From assembly GCF_014635845.1 (NCBI RefSeq), contig NZ_BMDP01000003.1, forward strand, positions 310,001 through 374,000: a DNA stretch of 64,000 nucleotides, written 5' to 3'. The translations under genes and the position numbers were made by a program. Numbering within the stretch: position 1 is the first letter of the stretch; every line of letters begins with the position of its first letter. The notes under the pieces are model-generated. The model saw only the letters and a program-made list of their open reading frames with translations, was not told where the DNA came from and made no database searches. Positions 39,515 through 49,720 of this stretch are shown here, piece by piece. Source of the DNA: Oxalicibacterium solurbis. GTDB taxonomy: Bacteria > Pseudomonadota > Gammaproteobacteria > Burkholderiales > Burkholderiaceae_D.

Positions 39515-41080
39515 TTAAGCCGCATTCGCCATCGGCTGATCGCCGAAGTCTTCAGGGAAGTGATTCAGGGCCGACAACACCGGGAACGGCGTCATGCTGC
39601 CCATCGCGCACAGCGATCCGGTGACCATCACGTCGCACAGGTCGCGCAGCAGCTTGATTTGCTGCGGACGGTTCTGGTTGGCGATGATCTTGTCCATGAC
39701 TTCCACACCGCGGGTCGAGCCGATCCGGCACGGTGTGCATTTGCCGCACGATTCCGCCTTGCAGAAATGCATGGCGTAACGTGCCTGCTTGGCCATGTCG
39801 ACGGACTCGTCGAACGCGACCAGACCGCCGTGACCGACGGTGGAGTCGACGGCGGCAAACGCTTCATAATCGAACGGCGTGTCGAACAGCGATTCGGGCA
39901 TGTAGGCGCCCAACGGGCCGCCGACCTGCACGGCGCGGATCGGACGACCCGATTCCGAACCACCGCCGAAGTCGTATAGCAATTCACGCAGCGTCACGCC
40001 GAAAGCCTTCTCGACCAGGCCGCCGTATTTCAGGTTGCCGGCGAGTTGCATCGGCAATGTGCCGCGCGAACGTCCCATGCCGTAGTTCTTGTAGAACTCG
40101 GCGCCGCGCGACAGGATCAGCGGTACGGCCGACAACGAAATGACGTTGTTGATGACGGTCGGTTTGCCGAACAAGCCTTCCAGTGCAGGAAGCGGCGGCT
40201 TGGCGCGCACCATGCCGCGTTTGCCTTCGATACTTTCCAGCATCGCGGTTTCTTCGCCGCAGACATATGCACCGGCAGCCTTGCGCACTTCCAGATGGAA
40301 GGTGCGGCCGGAACCGAGGATGTTTTCACCGAGGTAACCTGCAGCCTTGGCGTTATCGATGGCTTCGTTCAGGTTGGCGATCGAGTGCGGATACTCGGAG
40401 CGCACATAGATATAACCCCGCGTCGCACCGACGGCGATGCCGGCAATCGTCATGCCTTCGATCAGCATGAACGGATCGTCTTCCATCACCATGCGGTCCG
40501 AGAACGTACCCGAATCGCCTTCGTCGGCGTTGCAGGCGATGTATTTCTGGTCAGCTTGCGCGCCCAGCACGGTTTTCCATTTGATGCCGGTCGGGAAAGC
40601 CGCACCGCCACGACCGCGCAGGCCGGAATCGGTCACTTCCTGCACGATGGCAGCCGGTTCCATGGCGATCGCTTTTTTCAGGCCGACATAACCCTCATGC
40701 GCCAGATAATCGTCCAGCGATACCGGATCGGTGATGCCGACACGGACGAACTGCAGGCGTTCCTGTTTTTTCAGGTAAGGAATTTCTTCGACCAGACCGA
40801 GCGCTTTCGGATGCGCTTGTTTGTCGATTTTGCCGGTATGGAAGCCCGCGTCGAACAGGCCGGCAACTTCATGCTCTTCGATCGGACCGAAACCGATACG
40901 ACCGGCGTCGGTCGCGACTTCGACCAGCGGTTCCAGCCAGAACATGCCGCGCGAACCGTTGCGCACGAGTTTGATATCGACGCTGCGTGCCTTTGCTTCC
41001 TTGGCAATGGCAGCGGCGGTTTCATTGGCGCCCAGCGCCAGCGCGTTGGAATCGCGCGGAACGTAAATAGTGATGGTCAT
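39515..41080 (-). CDS. fdsB: NAD-dependent formate dehydrogenase beta subunit
   Basis: 521 residues: an N-terminal thioredoxin-like part followed by a NuoF-like core with the NADH-binding GLRGRGGAAFPTGIKW, FMN site (ACNADEGDSGTFSDR) and a C-terminal 4Fe-4S cluster (CGKCTPCRIGSTRG). It passes electrons from FdsA clusters to NAD+. Its ATG overlaps the fdsG stop as ATGA. Confidence 0.96.
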   Translation of the reverse strand: MTITIYVPRDSNALALGANETAAAIAKEAKARSVDIKLVRNGSRGMFWLEPLVEVATDAGRIGFGPIEEHEVAGLFDAGFHTGKIDKQAHPKALGLVEEIPYLKKQERLQFVRVGITDPVSLDDYLAHEGYVGLKKAIAMEPAAIVQEVTDSGLRGRGGAAFPTGIKWKTVLGAQADQKYIACNADEGDSGTFSDRMVMEDDPFMLIEGMTIAGIAVGATRGYIYVRSEYPHSIANLNEAIDNAKAAGYLGENILGSGRTFHLEVRKAAGAYVCGEETAMLESIEGKRGMVRAKPPLPALEGLFGKPTVINNVISLSAVPLILSRGAEFYKNYGMGRSRGTLPMQLAGNLKYGGLVEKAFGVTLRELLYDFGGGSESGRPIRAVQVGGPLGAYMPESLFDTPFDYEAFAAVDSTVGHGGLVAFDESVDMAKQARYAMHFCKAESCGKCTPCRIGSTRGVEVMDKIIANQNRPQQIKLLRDLCDVMVTGSLCAMGSMTPFPVLSALNHFPEDFGDQPMANAA

Positions 41081-41556
41081 TGAACACCCCGCTTTGCCTG
41101 GACCAGGCGATTGAATTTTTCCTTCGAGACGCGTGCGTACAGGTCGTCATCGATCTGGATGGTCGGGCCGGTCGCGCATTGGCCGAGGCAGTACACCGTT
41201 TCCAGCGAGAATTTGCCGTCATCCGTGGTGCCGTGGAAATCGCAACCCAGCAACTCCTTCGCGTGCGAAGCCAGATCCTCGCAGCCGCGAGCCTGGCAGG
41301 CCTCGGCGCGGCAGATCTGCACGACGTGCTTGCCGGCCGGATGCTGGCGGAAGAAGTGATAATAAGTAATCACGCCATGCACTTCCGCACGGGAAATGTT
41401 CAGGCTGTCCGCGATAGACGGGACGGTGCTGGACGGGATATATCCGATAGCGGATTGGATATCGTGCAAAATCGGCAACAATGCACCAGGCATCTCCTTG
41501 CGCTGGGCGATGATGGACTCTACTGCGGCCATGTCGAATGTGTTTTGGGTGCTCAT
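41077..41556 (-). CDS. fdsG: NAD-dependent formate dehydrogenase gamma subunit
   Basis: 159 residues, NuoE-like, with the 2Fe-2S ligands in QICRAEACQARGCEDL and ETVYCLGQCATGPT. The ATG at 41556 has GTAGGAG eight bases before it; the longer frame to 41685 only extends into the promoter. It is the first gene of the fds operon, divergent from the regulator at 41800. Confidence 0.95.
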   Translation of the reverse strand: MSTQNTFDMAAVESIIAQRKEMPGALLPILHDIQSAIGYIPSSTVPSIADSLNISRAEVHGVITYYHFFRQHPAGKHVVQICRAEACQARGCEDLASHAKELLGCDFHGTTDDGKFSLETVYCLGQCATGPTIQIDDDLYARVSKEKFNRLVQAKRGVQ

Positions 41557-41656
41557 GAAGAGGCTCCTACCGACGACATCATTGGCAACACCTGCCGCGA
41601 AGTCGTGTAATGAAACGGGAACATACTGCTTCCTTGGTTTATAAAATTTGTCTTGT

Positions 41657-41680
41657 ATATATGCTTTTAATAGCATATAG
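41657..41680. promoter_or_regulatory. Inverted repeat in the fdsG/regulator divergent region
   Basis: TATATGC (41658-41664) and GCATATA (41673-41679) form an exact repeat with an 8-base spacer in a 243-bp divergent intergenic region. A related half-site (TTTTGCATATCC) occurs near 41750. A likely operator for the neighbouring regulator (inferred). Confidence 0.45.
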
Positions 41681-41799
41681 TTCAAAGGCGAACCTTTTCC
41701 AACGGCTGAAAGGTAGCACCCGAAAACCCTAGGTTCAATAGGCTATCTTTTGCATATCCGGGAAAGCGGCGTAAACGACACATAGGCTCCGTAGAACAT

Positions 41800-42927
41800 A
41801 TGTTCAAAGTCATCATCAATCCGCATTGGGAAATTTCGCACGACGGCGAAGCGTCGCTGGACACGGCGGTTTTGCTCGATTTGCTGATGGCGATCCAGAA
41901 AACGGGGTCGATTTCGAAGGCTGCGCGATTGGTTGGGCTGTCCTATCGATACTCGTGGGGCATGCTGCGCGATGTCGAACAACTGTTCGGCACGCCGCTA
42001 TTAAATACAGATCGTGGCCGTGGTACGACACTCACCCCGCTGGCGGAGAAACTGATCTGGGCCGACCGCCGTGTCCGTGCGCGCCTGTCGCCCACGCTCG
42101 AAAGTCTGGCGTCGGAACTGGAAAACGAGATCGGCAAGACGGTTGTCGGTAAATCCAAGCCTTTGCGGCTGGATGCCAGCCACGGTTTCGCCGTCGACGC
42201 CCTTCTGCATCAGTTGACCGAAGCCAACTTGCCGGTCGACCTGCGTTACCGCAACAGTACGGATGCGGTAGCTGCGTTATCGCGTAGCGAATGCGATCTC
42301 GCGGGTTTTCATGTGCCGTTGGGCGAATTCGAGAAAAAGGCGGTCGAGCGTTATGCGCAATGGCTGAACCCGCGCGAACACTGCCTGCTGCATCTGGCTG
42401 TGCGTACGCAAGGCATGTTCGTTTCGCCGGGTAATCCGAAGAAAGTCCAGACGTTGCAGGATCTGGCCCGGCCCGGCGTGCGTTTCGTCAACCGCCAGAT
42501 CGGTTCCGGCACGCGCATGCTGCTGGAACTGATGCTGGCCGGCGCCGGCATTTCGCCGTTCGATATCGAAGGCTATCAAAGCAACGAATTCACACACTCG
42601 GCTGTCGCGGCTTACATCGCCAGCGGCATGGCGGACGTCGGCGTTGGCGTGCAGACAGCAGCGCAGCGTTTTGGCCTGGACTTCATTCCGCTGGTGAAGG
42701 AACGTTATTTCATGGCGCTGCCGCTGTCGATGATGGACGACCCACTGATCCAGCACGTGATCGAAGTCGTGCAATCGGGTTATTTCCGCAAGGTGATTAA
42801 CGGACTGGCCGGCTATGAATCCGGTGATACGGGCAAGATATTGCTGCTGTCTGAAGCATTTGGCCAAGCGGCGATACGGCGCAATGTGCCGCCTTCTCCG
42901 ATTACTTCAGAATCGCAATTCCCTTGA
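41800..42927 (+). CDS. ModE-N/PBP-type regulator of formate dehydrogenase (FdsR-like)
   Basis: 375 residues: an N-terminal winged HTH (LLDLLMAIQKTGSISKAARLVGLSYRYSWGMLRDVEQLFGTPLL) of the ModE/LysR kind and a C-terminal PBP-like ligand domain (LRLDASHGFAVDALLHQL, NRQIGSGTRMLLELML). It is transcribed away from the fds operon, as FdsR is in related bacteria, where it controls fds expression. The ligand is not evident; the PBP domain class often senses molybdate-like or formate-linked signals (inferred). Confidence 0.82.
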   Translation: MFKVIINPHWEISHDGEASLDTAVLLDLLMAIQKTGSISKAARLVGLSYRYSWGMLRDVEQLFGTPLLNTDRGRGTTLTPLAEKLIWADRRVRARLSPTLESLASELENEIGKTVVGKSKPLRLDASHGFAVDALLHQLTEANLPVDLRYRNSTDAVAALSRSECDLAGFHVPLGEFEKKAVERYAQWLNPREHCLLHLAVRTQGMFVSPGNPKKVQTLQDLARPGVRFVNRQIGSGTRMLLELMLAGAGISPFDIEGYQSNEFTHSAVAAYIASGMADVGVGVQTAAQRFGLDFIPLVKERYFMALPLSMMDDPLIQHVIEVVQSGYFRKVINGLAGYESGDTGKILLLSEAFGQAAIRRNVPPSPITSESQFP

Positions 42928-43984
42928 TCTGCGCATAGACGCGATTGCCCGGCATCAGGTTCATCGTCGCGCACGATTTGCGCGTGATGCGGGCCAGCAG
43001 GCGCGTGCCGTTTGCATCGAGCCCCACCATCACCTGTCCCGGACTGTCTTCCGCCAGCTCGGTAACGGTCGTTTCTATGATGTTCAGGATGCTGGAATCG
43101 TACACGGGCACACGGCTCAAGCTGACGTCGCGCGCCTGAATCCGGATGCGAACCTGTCGTCCGATCGGCAGATCGAGTTGCGGTAATTGTAGATTGCCGC
43201 CGGAAAATTTCGCCTGCGTCAGGTGGAAAGCCGGATCGTGATTGACGACGGTCGCGGCCACCAGCGCTCCTGCATCCGTGCCATGCGCCACGCCAAGGTC
43301 CAGACGCGTCAGCAGTTCGTCGATTGGTCCGTTGGCGACGACGCGGCCAGCTTCGAGCAGGACCAGATGATCAGCCAGTCGTGCCACCTCGTCAGCCGAA
43401 TGGCTGACGTACAAAACCGGAATATCCAGTTCATCGTGCAGGCGTTCGAGATACGGCATGATTTCCGCCTTGCGGTGCGCATCCAGCGCGGCCAACGGTT
43501 CATCCATCAGCAGAATGCGTGGACTGGTTGCCAGCGCCCGCGCGATGCCGACGCGCTGACGTTCGCCGCCGGAGAGTTTGTCAGGTTTGCGCGCCAGCAG
43601 ATGGCCGATATCCAGCAGCTCGATCGCATGTTCGAGTGACACCTGCCGCTCCGCTGCCGGAATCCTGCGCATGCCGTATTCGAGATTGCGTTGCACGCTG
43701 AGATGCGCAAACAGGCTGGCTTCCTGAAAGACGTAACCGAGCGGCCGCTTCCAGGTTGGAATGAAAATATTGCTGGCATCGTCCTGCCATGTTTCTCCAT
43801 TCACCTGCAGAAATACGCGCGAGGCCGGCTCCAGCCCGGCGATCACGCGCAGGCAGGTGGTCTTGCCGGAACCGGAGGCGCCGAACAGCGCCGTGATGCC
43901 GCGTCCCGGCAAAGCCAGGTCGACATCGAGATGAAAGGCGCCGTAATCGACCTTGAAGCGCGCCAGGACTTGATCGTCTTTCAT
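42902..43984 (-). CDS. modC: Molybdate ABC transporter ATPase
   Basis: 360 residues. Walker A GASGSGKT, signature LSGGERQRVGIARAL, Walker B ILLMDEPLAALD, and a C-terminal TOBE/Mop domain (RIQARDVSLSRVP, ARITRKSCATMNLMPGN). It powers molybdate uptake with ModAB. Its ATG overlaps the modB stop as ATGA. A longer frame to 44566 runs through modB in another frame and is not used. The end overlaps the convergent 41800 regulator gene by 26 bases. Confidence 0.95.
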   Translation of the reverse strand: MKDDQVLARFKVDYGAFHLDVDLALPGRGITALFGASGSGKTTCLRVIAGLEPASRVFLQVNGETWQDDASNIFIPTWKRPLGYVFQEASLFAHLSVQRNLEYGMRRIPAAERQVSLEHAIELLDIGHLLARKPDKLSGGERQRVGIARALATSPRILLMDEPLAALDAHRKAEIMPYLERLHDELDIPVLYVSHSADEVARLADHLVLLEAGRVVANGPIDELLTRLDLGVAHGTDAGALVAATVVNHDPAFHLTQAKFSGGNLQLPQLDLPIGRQVRIRIQARDVSLSRVPVYDSSILNIIETTVTELAEDSPGQVMVGLDANGTRLLARITRKSCATMNLMPGNRVYAQIKGIAILK

Positions 43985-44658
43985 GAGTTCTTGCGGCGTC
44001 CTGTCGGGTTCAGCGTGTAGAGCGTGATCAGCACCAGCAGCGAGAACACCACCATGCCGGCGGCAAGCCAGTGCGCCTGCGCGTATTCCAGCGCTTCGAC
44101 GTGATCGTAGATTTGCACGGACACCAGCCGTGTCTTCTCGGGAATATTCCCGCCTATCATCAATACGACGCCGAATTCGCCAACCGTGTGCGCGAACCCC
44201 ATCACCGTCGCGGTCAGATAACCGGGGCGCGCCAGCGGCAGGATGACGCTGAAGAAGGTATCGAGCGGCGATGCGCGCAACGTCGCCGCGGCTTCCAGCG
44301 GACGCTCGCCGATTGCCTCGAAGGCATTCTGGATCGGCTGCACGACGAAAGGCATCGAATAGAGAACGGAGCCGACGACGAGGCCGGCAAAGGTGAAGGG
44401 CAGCGTGCCCAGACCGAGAACCTGGGTCAGCTTGCCGATCGGCCCGTTGGGGCCGAGCGTCACCAGAAGATAGAAACCGATCACGCTGGGCGGCAGCACC
44501 AGCGGCAATGCCACGAAGGCACCGATCGGGCCTTTCAGCCAGGAACGGGTGCGCGCCAGCCACCACGCCACCGGCGTGCCGATCAGCAGCAGGATCAGCG
44601 TGGTGAGCGCCGCCAGTTCCAGGGTAAGGACGACGGCGCTGATGTTCGGATCGGTCAA
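43981..44658 (-). CDS. modB: Molybdate ABC transporter permease
   Basis: 225 residues, five to six membrane helices with the EAA-like loop EAIGERPLEAAATLRASPLDTFFSVILPLARPG. It forms the inner-membrane channel for molybdate. Confidence 0.95.
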   Translation of the reverse strand: MTDPNISAVVLTLELAALTTLILLLIGTPVAWWLARTRSWLKGPIGAFVALPLVLPPSVIGFYLLVTLGPNGPIGKLTQVLGLGTLPFTFAGLVVGSVLYSMPFVVQPIQNAFEAIGERPLEAAATLRASPLDTFFSVILPLARPGYLTATVMGFAHTVGEFGVVLMIGGNIPEKTRLVSVQIYDHVEALEYAQAHWLAAGMVVFSLLVLITLYTLNPTGRRKNS

Positions 44659-44682
44659 GTGCAGAACTTCTTTGTCAGGGAA

Positions 44683-46264
<1,582 letters not shown>

Positions 46265-46342
46265 GACGGTCTTCTTTAGGTTTCTTTGTTCGGAAAACGA
46301 CGAAAGGCCTGTCCAGTCCAAGCGTGAGGTTGCTATCATACA

Positions 46343-46367
46343 CGATATTACTTTGAACGACATATTG
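46343..46367. promoter_or_regulatory. Possible ModE box
   Basis: CGATAT (46343-46348) and ATATTG (46362-46367) form an imperfect palindrome with the spacing of ModE sites, in the modE/LysR divergent region. Confidence 0.35.
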
Positions 46368-46471
46368 GCTGGCAGGGCAGACGATCATTCTAGTGAATAC
46401 GTGCCGCGAGAGGTGCTTGCAGCAGCCGGATGTCGGTTTTTATTACGGCATCGCCTTGAGGATGGAAAATC

Positions 46472-47386
46472 ATGTTCGTACGCCAACTCGACTATCTCGT
46501 CACGCTTGCCCGCGAGAAGCACTTCGCCCGCGCAGCTGAAATCTGCTGCGTCTCCCAGCCGGCCTTGTCGGCCGCGGTGCGCAATCTGGAAAACGAACTC
46601 GGCGTGGCCATCGTACAGCGCGGCCAGCGTTTTCAGGGATTCACGCCGGAAGGCGAACGCATTCTCGACTGGGCGCGCCAGACGCTGGCGGCGCTGGAAG
46701 GATTGAAACAGGAGGCATCGCTGTCGCGCGTGCGCCTGACCGGCACGCTGCGTTTCGGTGCGATCCCGACCACGATGCCCATCGTTTCATTGCTGACCGG
46801 GCCTTGCCGCATGCAGCATGCGAATCTGCAGCAACTGGTGCTGTCGCTGAGCTCGGAGGAAATAATGCGCCGGCTCGACGATTTCGAACTGGATGTCGGC
46901 CTGACGTATCTGGAGGACCAGCGGTTGAACGGCTTTCATGTCCAGCCGCTTTATCGCGAACGCTACATGCTGCTGGCGCGCGATCGTGCCGCGCTTGGCG
47001 AGCGGCGCGAGATCGACTGGAAGGCCGCGGCCGAACTGCCGATGTGTTTGTTGACGCCGGATATGCAGAATCGCCGCATTGTCGACGCCGCGTTCCGTCG
47101 TGCCGAGGTGCAATCCAACGTTGTCGTCGAGACCGATTCGGTGTTTGCACTGTATGCACAGGTGCGGCATGCGGAGCTGTACAGCGTCGTGCCGCACAGC
47201 CTGTTGTGCCTGTTCGAGCCCGGAGGGGAAATGGCGGCGATTCCGCTGGTGCCGGAGCTCAGTCGTTCCATCGGCCTGATTTCCCTGGCGCACGATCCCT
47301 GCTCGCCCATCGTCATCGCCGCGCGCAACATTGCCATGCAGATCGATCTGCAAACGCGATTCGATCGTTATCTGTCGCCGGCATGA
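46472..47386 (+). CDS. LysR-type transcriptional regulator
   Basis: 304 residues. HTH at residues 3-60 (VRQLDYLVTLAREKHFARAAEICCVSQPALSAAVRNLENELGVAIVQR) and an effector domain of the LysR type. It lies between modE (divergent) and the metal-independent formate dehydrogenase gene (same strand, 193 bases downstream), which it most likely controls (inferred). The GGATGGAAAATC before the ATG gives an adequate ribosome site. Confidence 0.9.
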   Translation: MFVRQLDYLVTLAREKHFARAAEICCVSQPALSAAVRNLENELGVAIVQRGQRFQGFTPEGERILDWARQTLAALEGLKQEASLSRVRLTGTLRFGAIPTTMPIVSLLTGPCRMQHANLQQLVLSLSSEEIMRRLDDFELDVGLTYLEDQRLNGFHVQPLYRERYMLLARDRAALGERREIDWKAAAELPMCLLTPDMQNRRIVDAAFRRAEVQSNVVVETDSVFALYAQVRHAELYSVVPHSLLCLFEPGGEMAAIPLVPELSRSIGLISLAHDPCSPIVIAARNIAMQIDLQTRFDRYLSPA

Positions 47387-47486
47387 CCGGCAGGATATAA
47401 ACAAGCAGGCATACAAACAGACAGACATAAGCGGCAGCTATCAGTCCATCACATCAAACGATTGGACCGTGACATTGCTTCATTCC

Positions 47487-47564
47487 TAAGATGAATTGGT
47501 TGGCATCGCCTGGGTGCCGGCATCGGCATTCCCGATTTCCCTGACGCAACAACAATTCATCTTA
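47487..47564 (+). repeat. 12-bp inverted repeat in the fdh leader
   Basis: TAAGATGAATTG (47487-47498) and CAATTCATCTTA (47553-47564) are exact inverted copies 54 bases apart; the second ends two bases before the GGAGA ribosome site of the fdh gene. It could be an mRNA structure or operator pair. Confidence 0.75.
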
Positions 47565-47579
47565 TGGAGAAGCCTCATC

Positions 47580-48785
47580 ATGGCCAAAGTTTTATGTGTG
47601 CTGTACGACGATCCTGTCACCGGTCACCCGACCTCTTATGCGCGCGATGAAGTCGCGCAACCTTCCATCTATCCGGACGGCCAGACCCTGCCGACGCCGA
47701 AAGCCATCGACTTCAAACCGGGCACCCTGCTCGGCAGCGTGTCGGGCGAACTCGGCCTGCGCAAATACCTGGAATCGAACGGCCATCAACTGGTCGTGAC
47801 CTCCAGCAAGGACGGTGCGGACAGCGTGCTCGATCGCGAACTGCACGACGCTGAAATAATCATCTCGCAACCGTTCTGGCCGGCTTACATGACGGCTGAA
47901 CGCATCGCCCGCGCGAAAAAGCTGAAGATGATCGTCACTGCCGGCATCGGTTCGGATCACACCGATCTGGAAGCAGCCAACAAGCACAACATCACCGTTG
48001 CCGAAGTCACCTATTGCAACAGCCACTCGGTGGCCGAGCACGTCCTGATGATGATCCTGTCGCAGGTGCGCAATTACATTCCGTCGTACAACTGGGTGGT
48101 CAAGGGCGGCTGGAACATCGCCGACTGCGTGTCGCGTTCCTACGATCTGGAAGCGATGAGCGTCGGTACCGTCGCTGCCGGCCGTATCGGCCTGCGCGTG
48201 CTGCGCCTGCTGAAACCGTTCGACGTCAAGCTGCACTACATGGATCGCCATCGCCTGCCGGAAGCAGTCGAGAAGGAACTGAACCTGACCTATCACAGCA
48301 ATCTGAAGAGCCTGGCTGCTGCCTGCGACGTGGTCACGCTGAACTGCCCACTGCACCCGGAAACGGAACACATGGTCAACGAAGAAACGCTGAAATACTT
48401 CAAGCGCGGCGCCTACATCATCAACACCGCACGCGGCAAGCTGTGCGATCGCGATGCAATCGTCAAAGCGCTGGAAAGCGGCCAGCTGGCCGGCTACGCA
48501 GGCGATGTCTGGTTCCCGCAACCGGCACCGGCCGATCATCCATGGCGCACGATGCCGCATCACGGCATGACGCCGCACATCTCCGGCACCAGCCTGACCG
48601 CGCAAGCGCGTTATGCCGCCGGCACGCGTGAAATCCTCGAGTGCTACTTCGAAGGTCGTCCGATCCGCGACGAATACCTGATCGTCCAGGGCGGCAAGCT
48701 GGCCGGCGTCGGCGCGCACTCGTACAGCGACGGCAACGCCACCGGCGGTTCCGAAGAAGCCGCGAAGTTCAAAGCGGTCAAGTAA
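47580..48785 (+). CDS. fdh: Metal-independent NAD-dependent formate dehydrogenase
   Basis: About 401 residues of the D-2-hydroxyacid dehydrogenase fold, like the methylotroph Pseudomonas enzyme. VGTVAAGRIGLRVLR is the NAD-binding glycine loop, LHYMDRHRLP supplies the Asp that selects NAD, and HISGTSLTAQARYAAGTREILECYF holds the catalytic His and the family tail. It oxidises formate to CO2 and makes NADH without metals. The ATG at 47580 follows GGAGA. Two formate dehydrogenases of unrelated types therefore lie 6 kb apart, with molybdate uptake genes between. Confidence 0.95.
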   Translation: MAKVLCVLYDDPVTGHPTSYARDEVAQPSIYPDGQTLPTPKAIDFKPGTLLGSVSGELGLRKYLESNGHQLVVTSSKDGADSVLDRELHDAEIIISQPFWPAYMTAERIARAKKLKMIVTAGIGSDHTDLEAANKHNITVAEVTYCNSHSVAEHVLMMILSQVRNYIPSYNWVVKGGWNIADCVSRSYDLEAMSVGTVAAGRIGLRVLRLLKPFDVKLHYMDRHRLPEAVEKELNLTYHSNLKSLAAACDVVTLNCPLHPETEHMVNEETLKYFKRGAYIINTARGKLCDRDAIVKALESGQLAGYAGDVWFPQPAPADHPWRTMPHHGMTPHISGTSLTAQARYAAGTREILECYFEGRPIRDEYLIVQGGKLAGVGAHSYSDGNATGGSEEAAKFKAVK

Positions 48786-48841
48786 TACGGCACCGGCATC
48801 GCCGTCGTTACCGGCTGCGGCGATCGCCGATGTTGGCTCGC

Positions 48842-48873
48842 ATGCCGACGCACTCCTGGGCGTCGGCATTTTT
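48842..48873 (+). terminator. Intrinsic terminator after fdh
   Basis: Perfect 10-bp stem (48842-48851 with 48860-48869), 8-base loop and T-run, 29 bases before the HPP gene start. Confidence 0.85.
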
Positions 48874-48901
48874 CATTCGGCAAAATACAAGTGGAATTCT
48901 C

Positions 48902-49435
48902 ATGACAACATTAGAACGGGATCACCTGTCCGATCCTCTTCCATCACCCGCTCCCGTCGCTTCGCACTTTCCGCCGCGGTCGGCATTCCGGCACGTGCTG
49001 CTGGCGGCGCTTGGCGGTTTTGTCGCGATCGCCGCCATTGCGCTGCTGGCCAGCAATTTCCATGCCGCGCTGATGCTGGGTTCGTTCGGCGCATCCTGCG
49101 TGCTGGTGTTCGGGTTTCCGGATGCGCCTTTTTCCCAGCCGCGCAATGTCGTCATCGGCCATACGCTGAGCAGCTTCGTCGGCCTGCTTTGCCTCACGCT
49201 GTTCGGACCGCACTGGTGGGCCGTGGCGCTGGCGGTCTCGCTGGCGATTGCCGCAATGATGCTGACGCGCACCGTGCATCCGCCGGCCGGTTCCAATCCG
49301 GTCATCATCTTCCTGGCGATGCCGCAGTGGGACTTCCTGTTGTTTCCGACATTGAGCGGCGCGCTCGTTCTCGCAACGATCGGCCTGCTGTACAACCGCG
49401 TGTTGCGCGGTCATGCCTATCCGAAATACTGGTAG
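48902..49435 (+). CDS. HPP family membrane protein
   Basis: 177 residues, four predicted membrane helices, with ALMLGSFGASCVLVFGFPDAPFSQPRNVVIGHTLSS and the signature HPPAGSNPVI toward the C-terminus. HPP proteins are linked to small-anion (nitrite) transport in some organisms; function here is unknown. It lies between the formate dehydrogenase and the OFA transporter, so a role with formate or another small anion is possible (inferred). Confidence 0.8.
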   Translation: MTTLERDHLSDPLPSPAPVASHFPPRSAFRHVLLAALGGFVAIAAIALLASNFHAALMLGSFGASCVLVFGFPDAPFSQPRNVVIGHTLSSFVGLLCLTLFGPHWWAVALAVSLAIAAMMLTRTVHPPAGSNPVIIFLAMPQWDFLLFPTLSGALVLATIGLLYNRVLRGHAYPKYW

Positions 49436-49526
49436 CGCGTTGTCATGCACGCGGAGCGATGCGGTGGGTGTTGGCTGAATGCCAATTGCCTGGCCGTGTG
49501 CGAAGCCTGTTCTTTCGCTCAGTACA

Positions 49527-49559
49527 GACAATTTGTCGCGCATGCAGCGTCAAATTGTC
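49527..49559 (+). promoter_or_regulatory. Paired upstream activator sites
   Basis: GACAATTTGTC (49527-49537, exact palindrome) and GTCAAATTGTC (49549-49559, one mismatch) have centres 22 bp apart, two helical turns, on the same face about 85 bp upstream of a sigma-54 promoter. Each is followed by GCG. This is the usual arrangement for an NtrC-type activator dimer pair. Confidence 0.75.
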
Positions 49560-49624
49560 GCGTCATTGGGTAAGTGCACTGAGCCGGCCTCTTCTAAATC
49601 AACGACTTAGCGCGTGGCGCGTGC

Positions 49625-49640
49625 TGGCATGTCGATTGCC
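49625..49640 (+). promoter_or_regulatory. Sigma-54 (-24/-12) promoter for the MFS transporter
   Basis: TGGCATGTCGATTGCC has the required GG-N10-GC spacing and nearly the full consensus TGGCAC-N5-TTGC. It is 81 bases before the transporter start codon. Confidence 0.85.
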
Positions 49641-49720
49641 TTTGTGGGTCTCCAACGACGGAATGTTTCCGTCCGGCGCAGCGAACGCTGCGGTCGAAAA
49701 AATCAGAGGAGAGATTTCAC

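Noticed and set aside
42902-44566. A 554-codon form of modC
   Set aside because: The first 194 codons run through modB in another frame; ModC proper starts at 43984 with an ATGA overlap.
47461-47480. Sigma-54-like TGGACCGTGACATTGC before fdh
   Set aside because: The spacing between GG and GC is 11, not 10, and the sequence is otherwise weak, so it is not called as a promoter.
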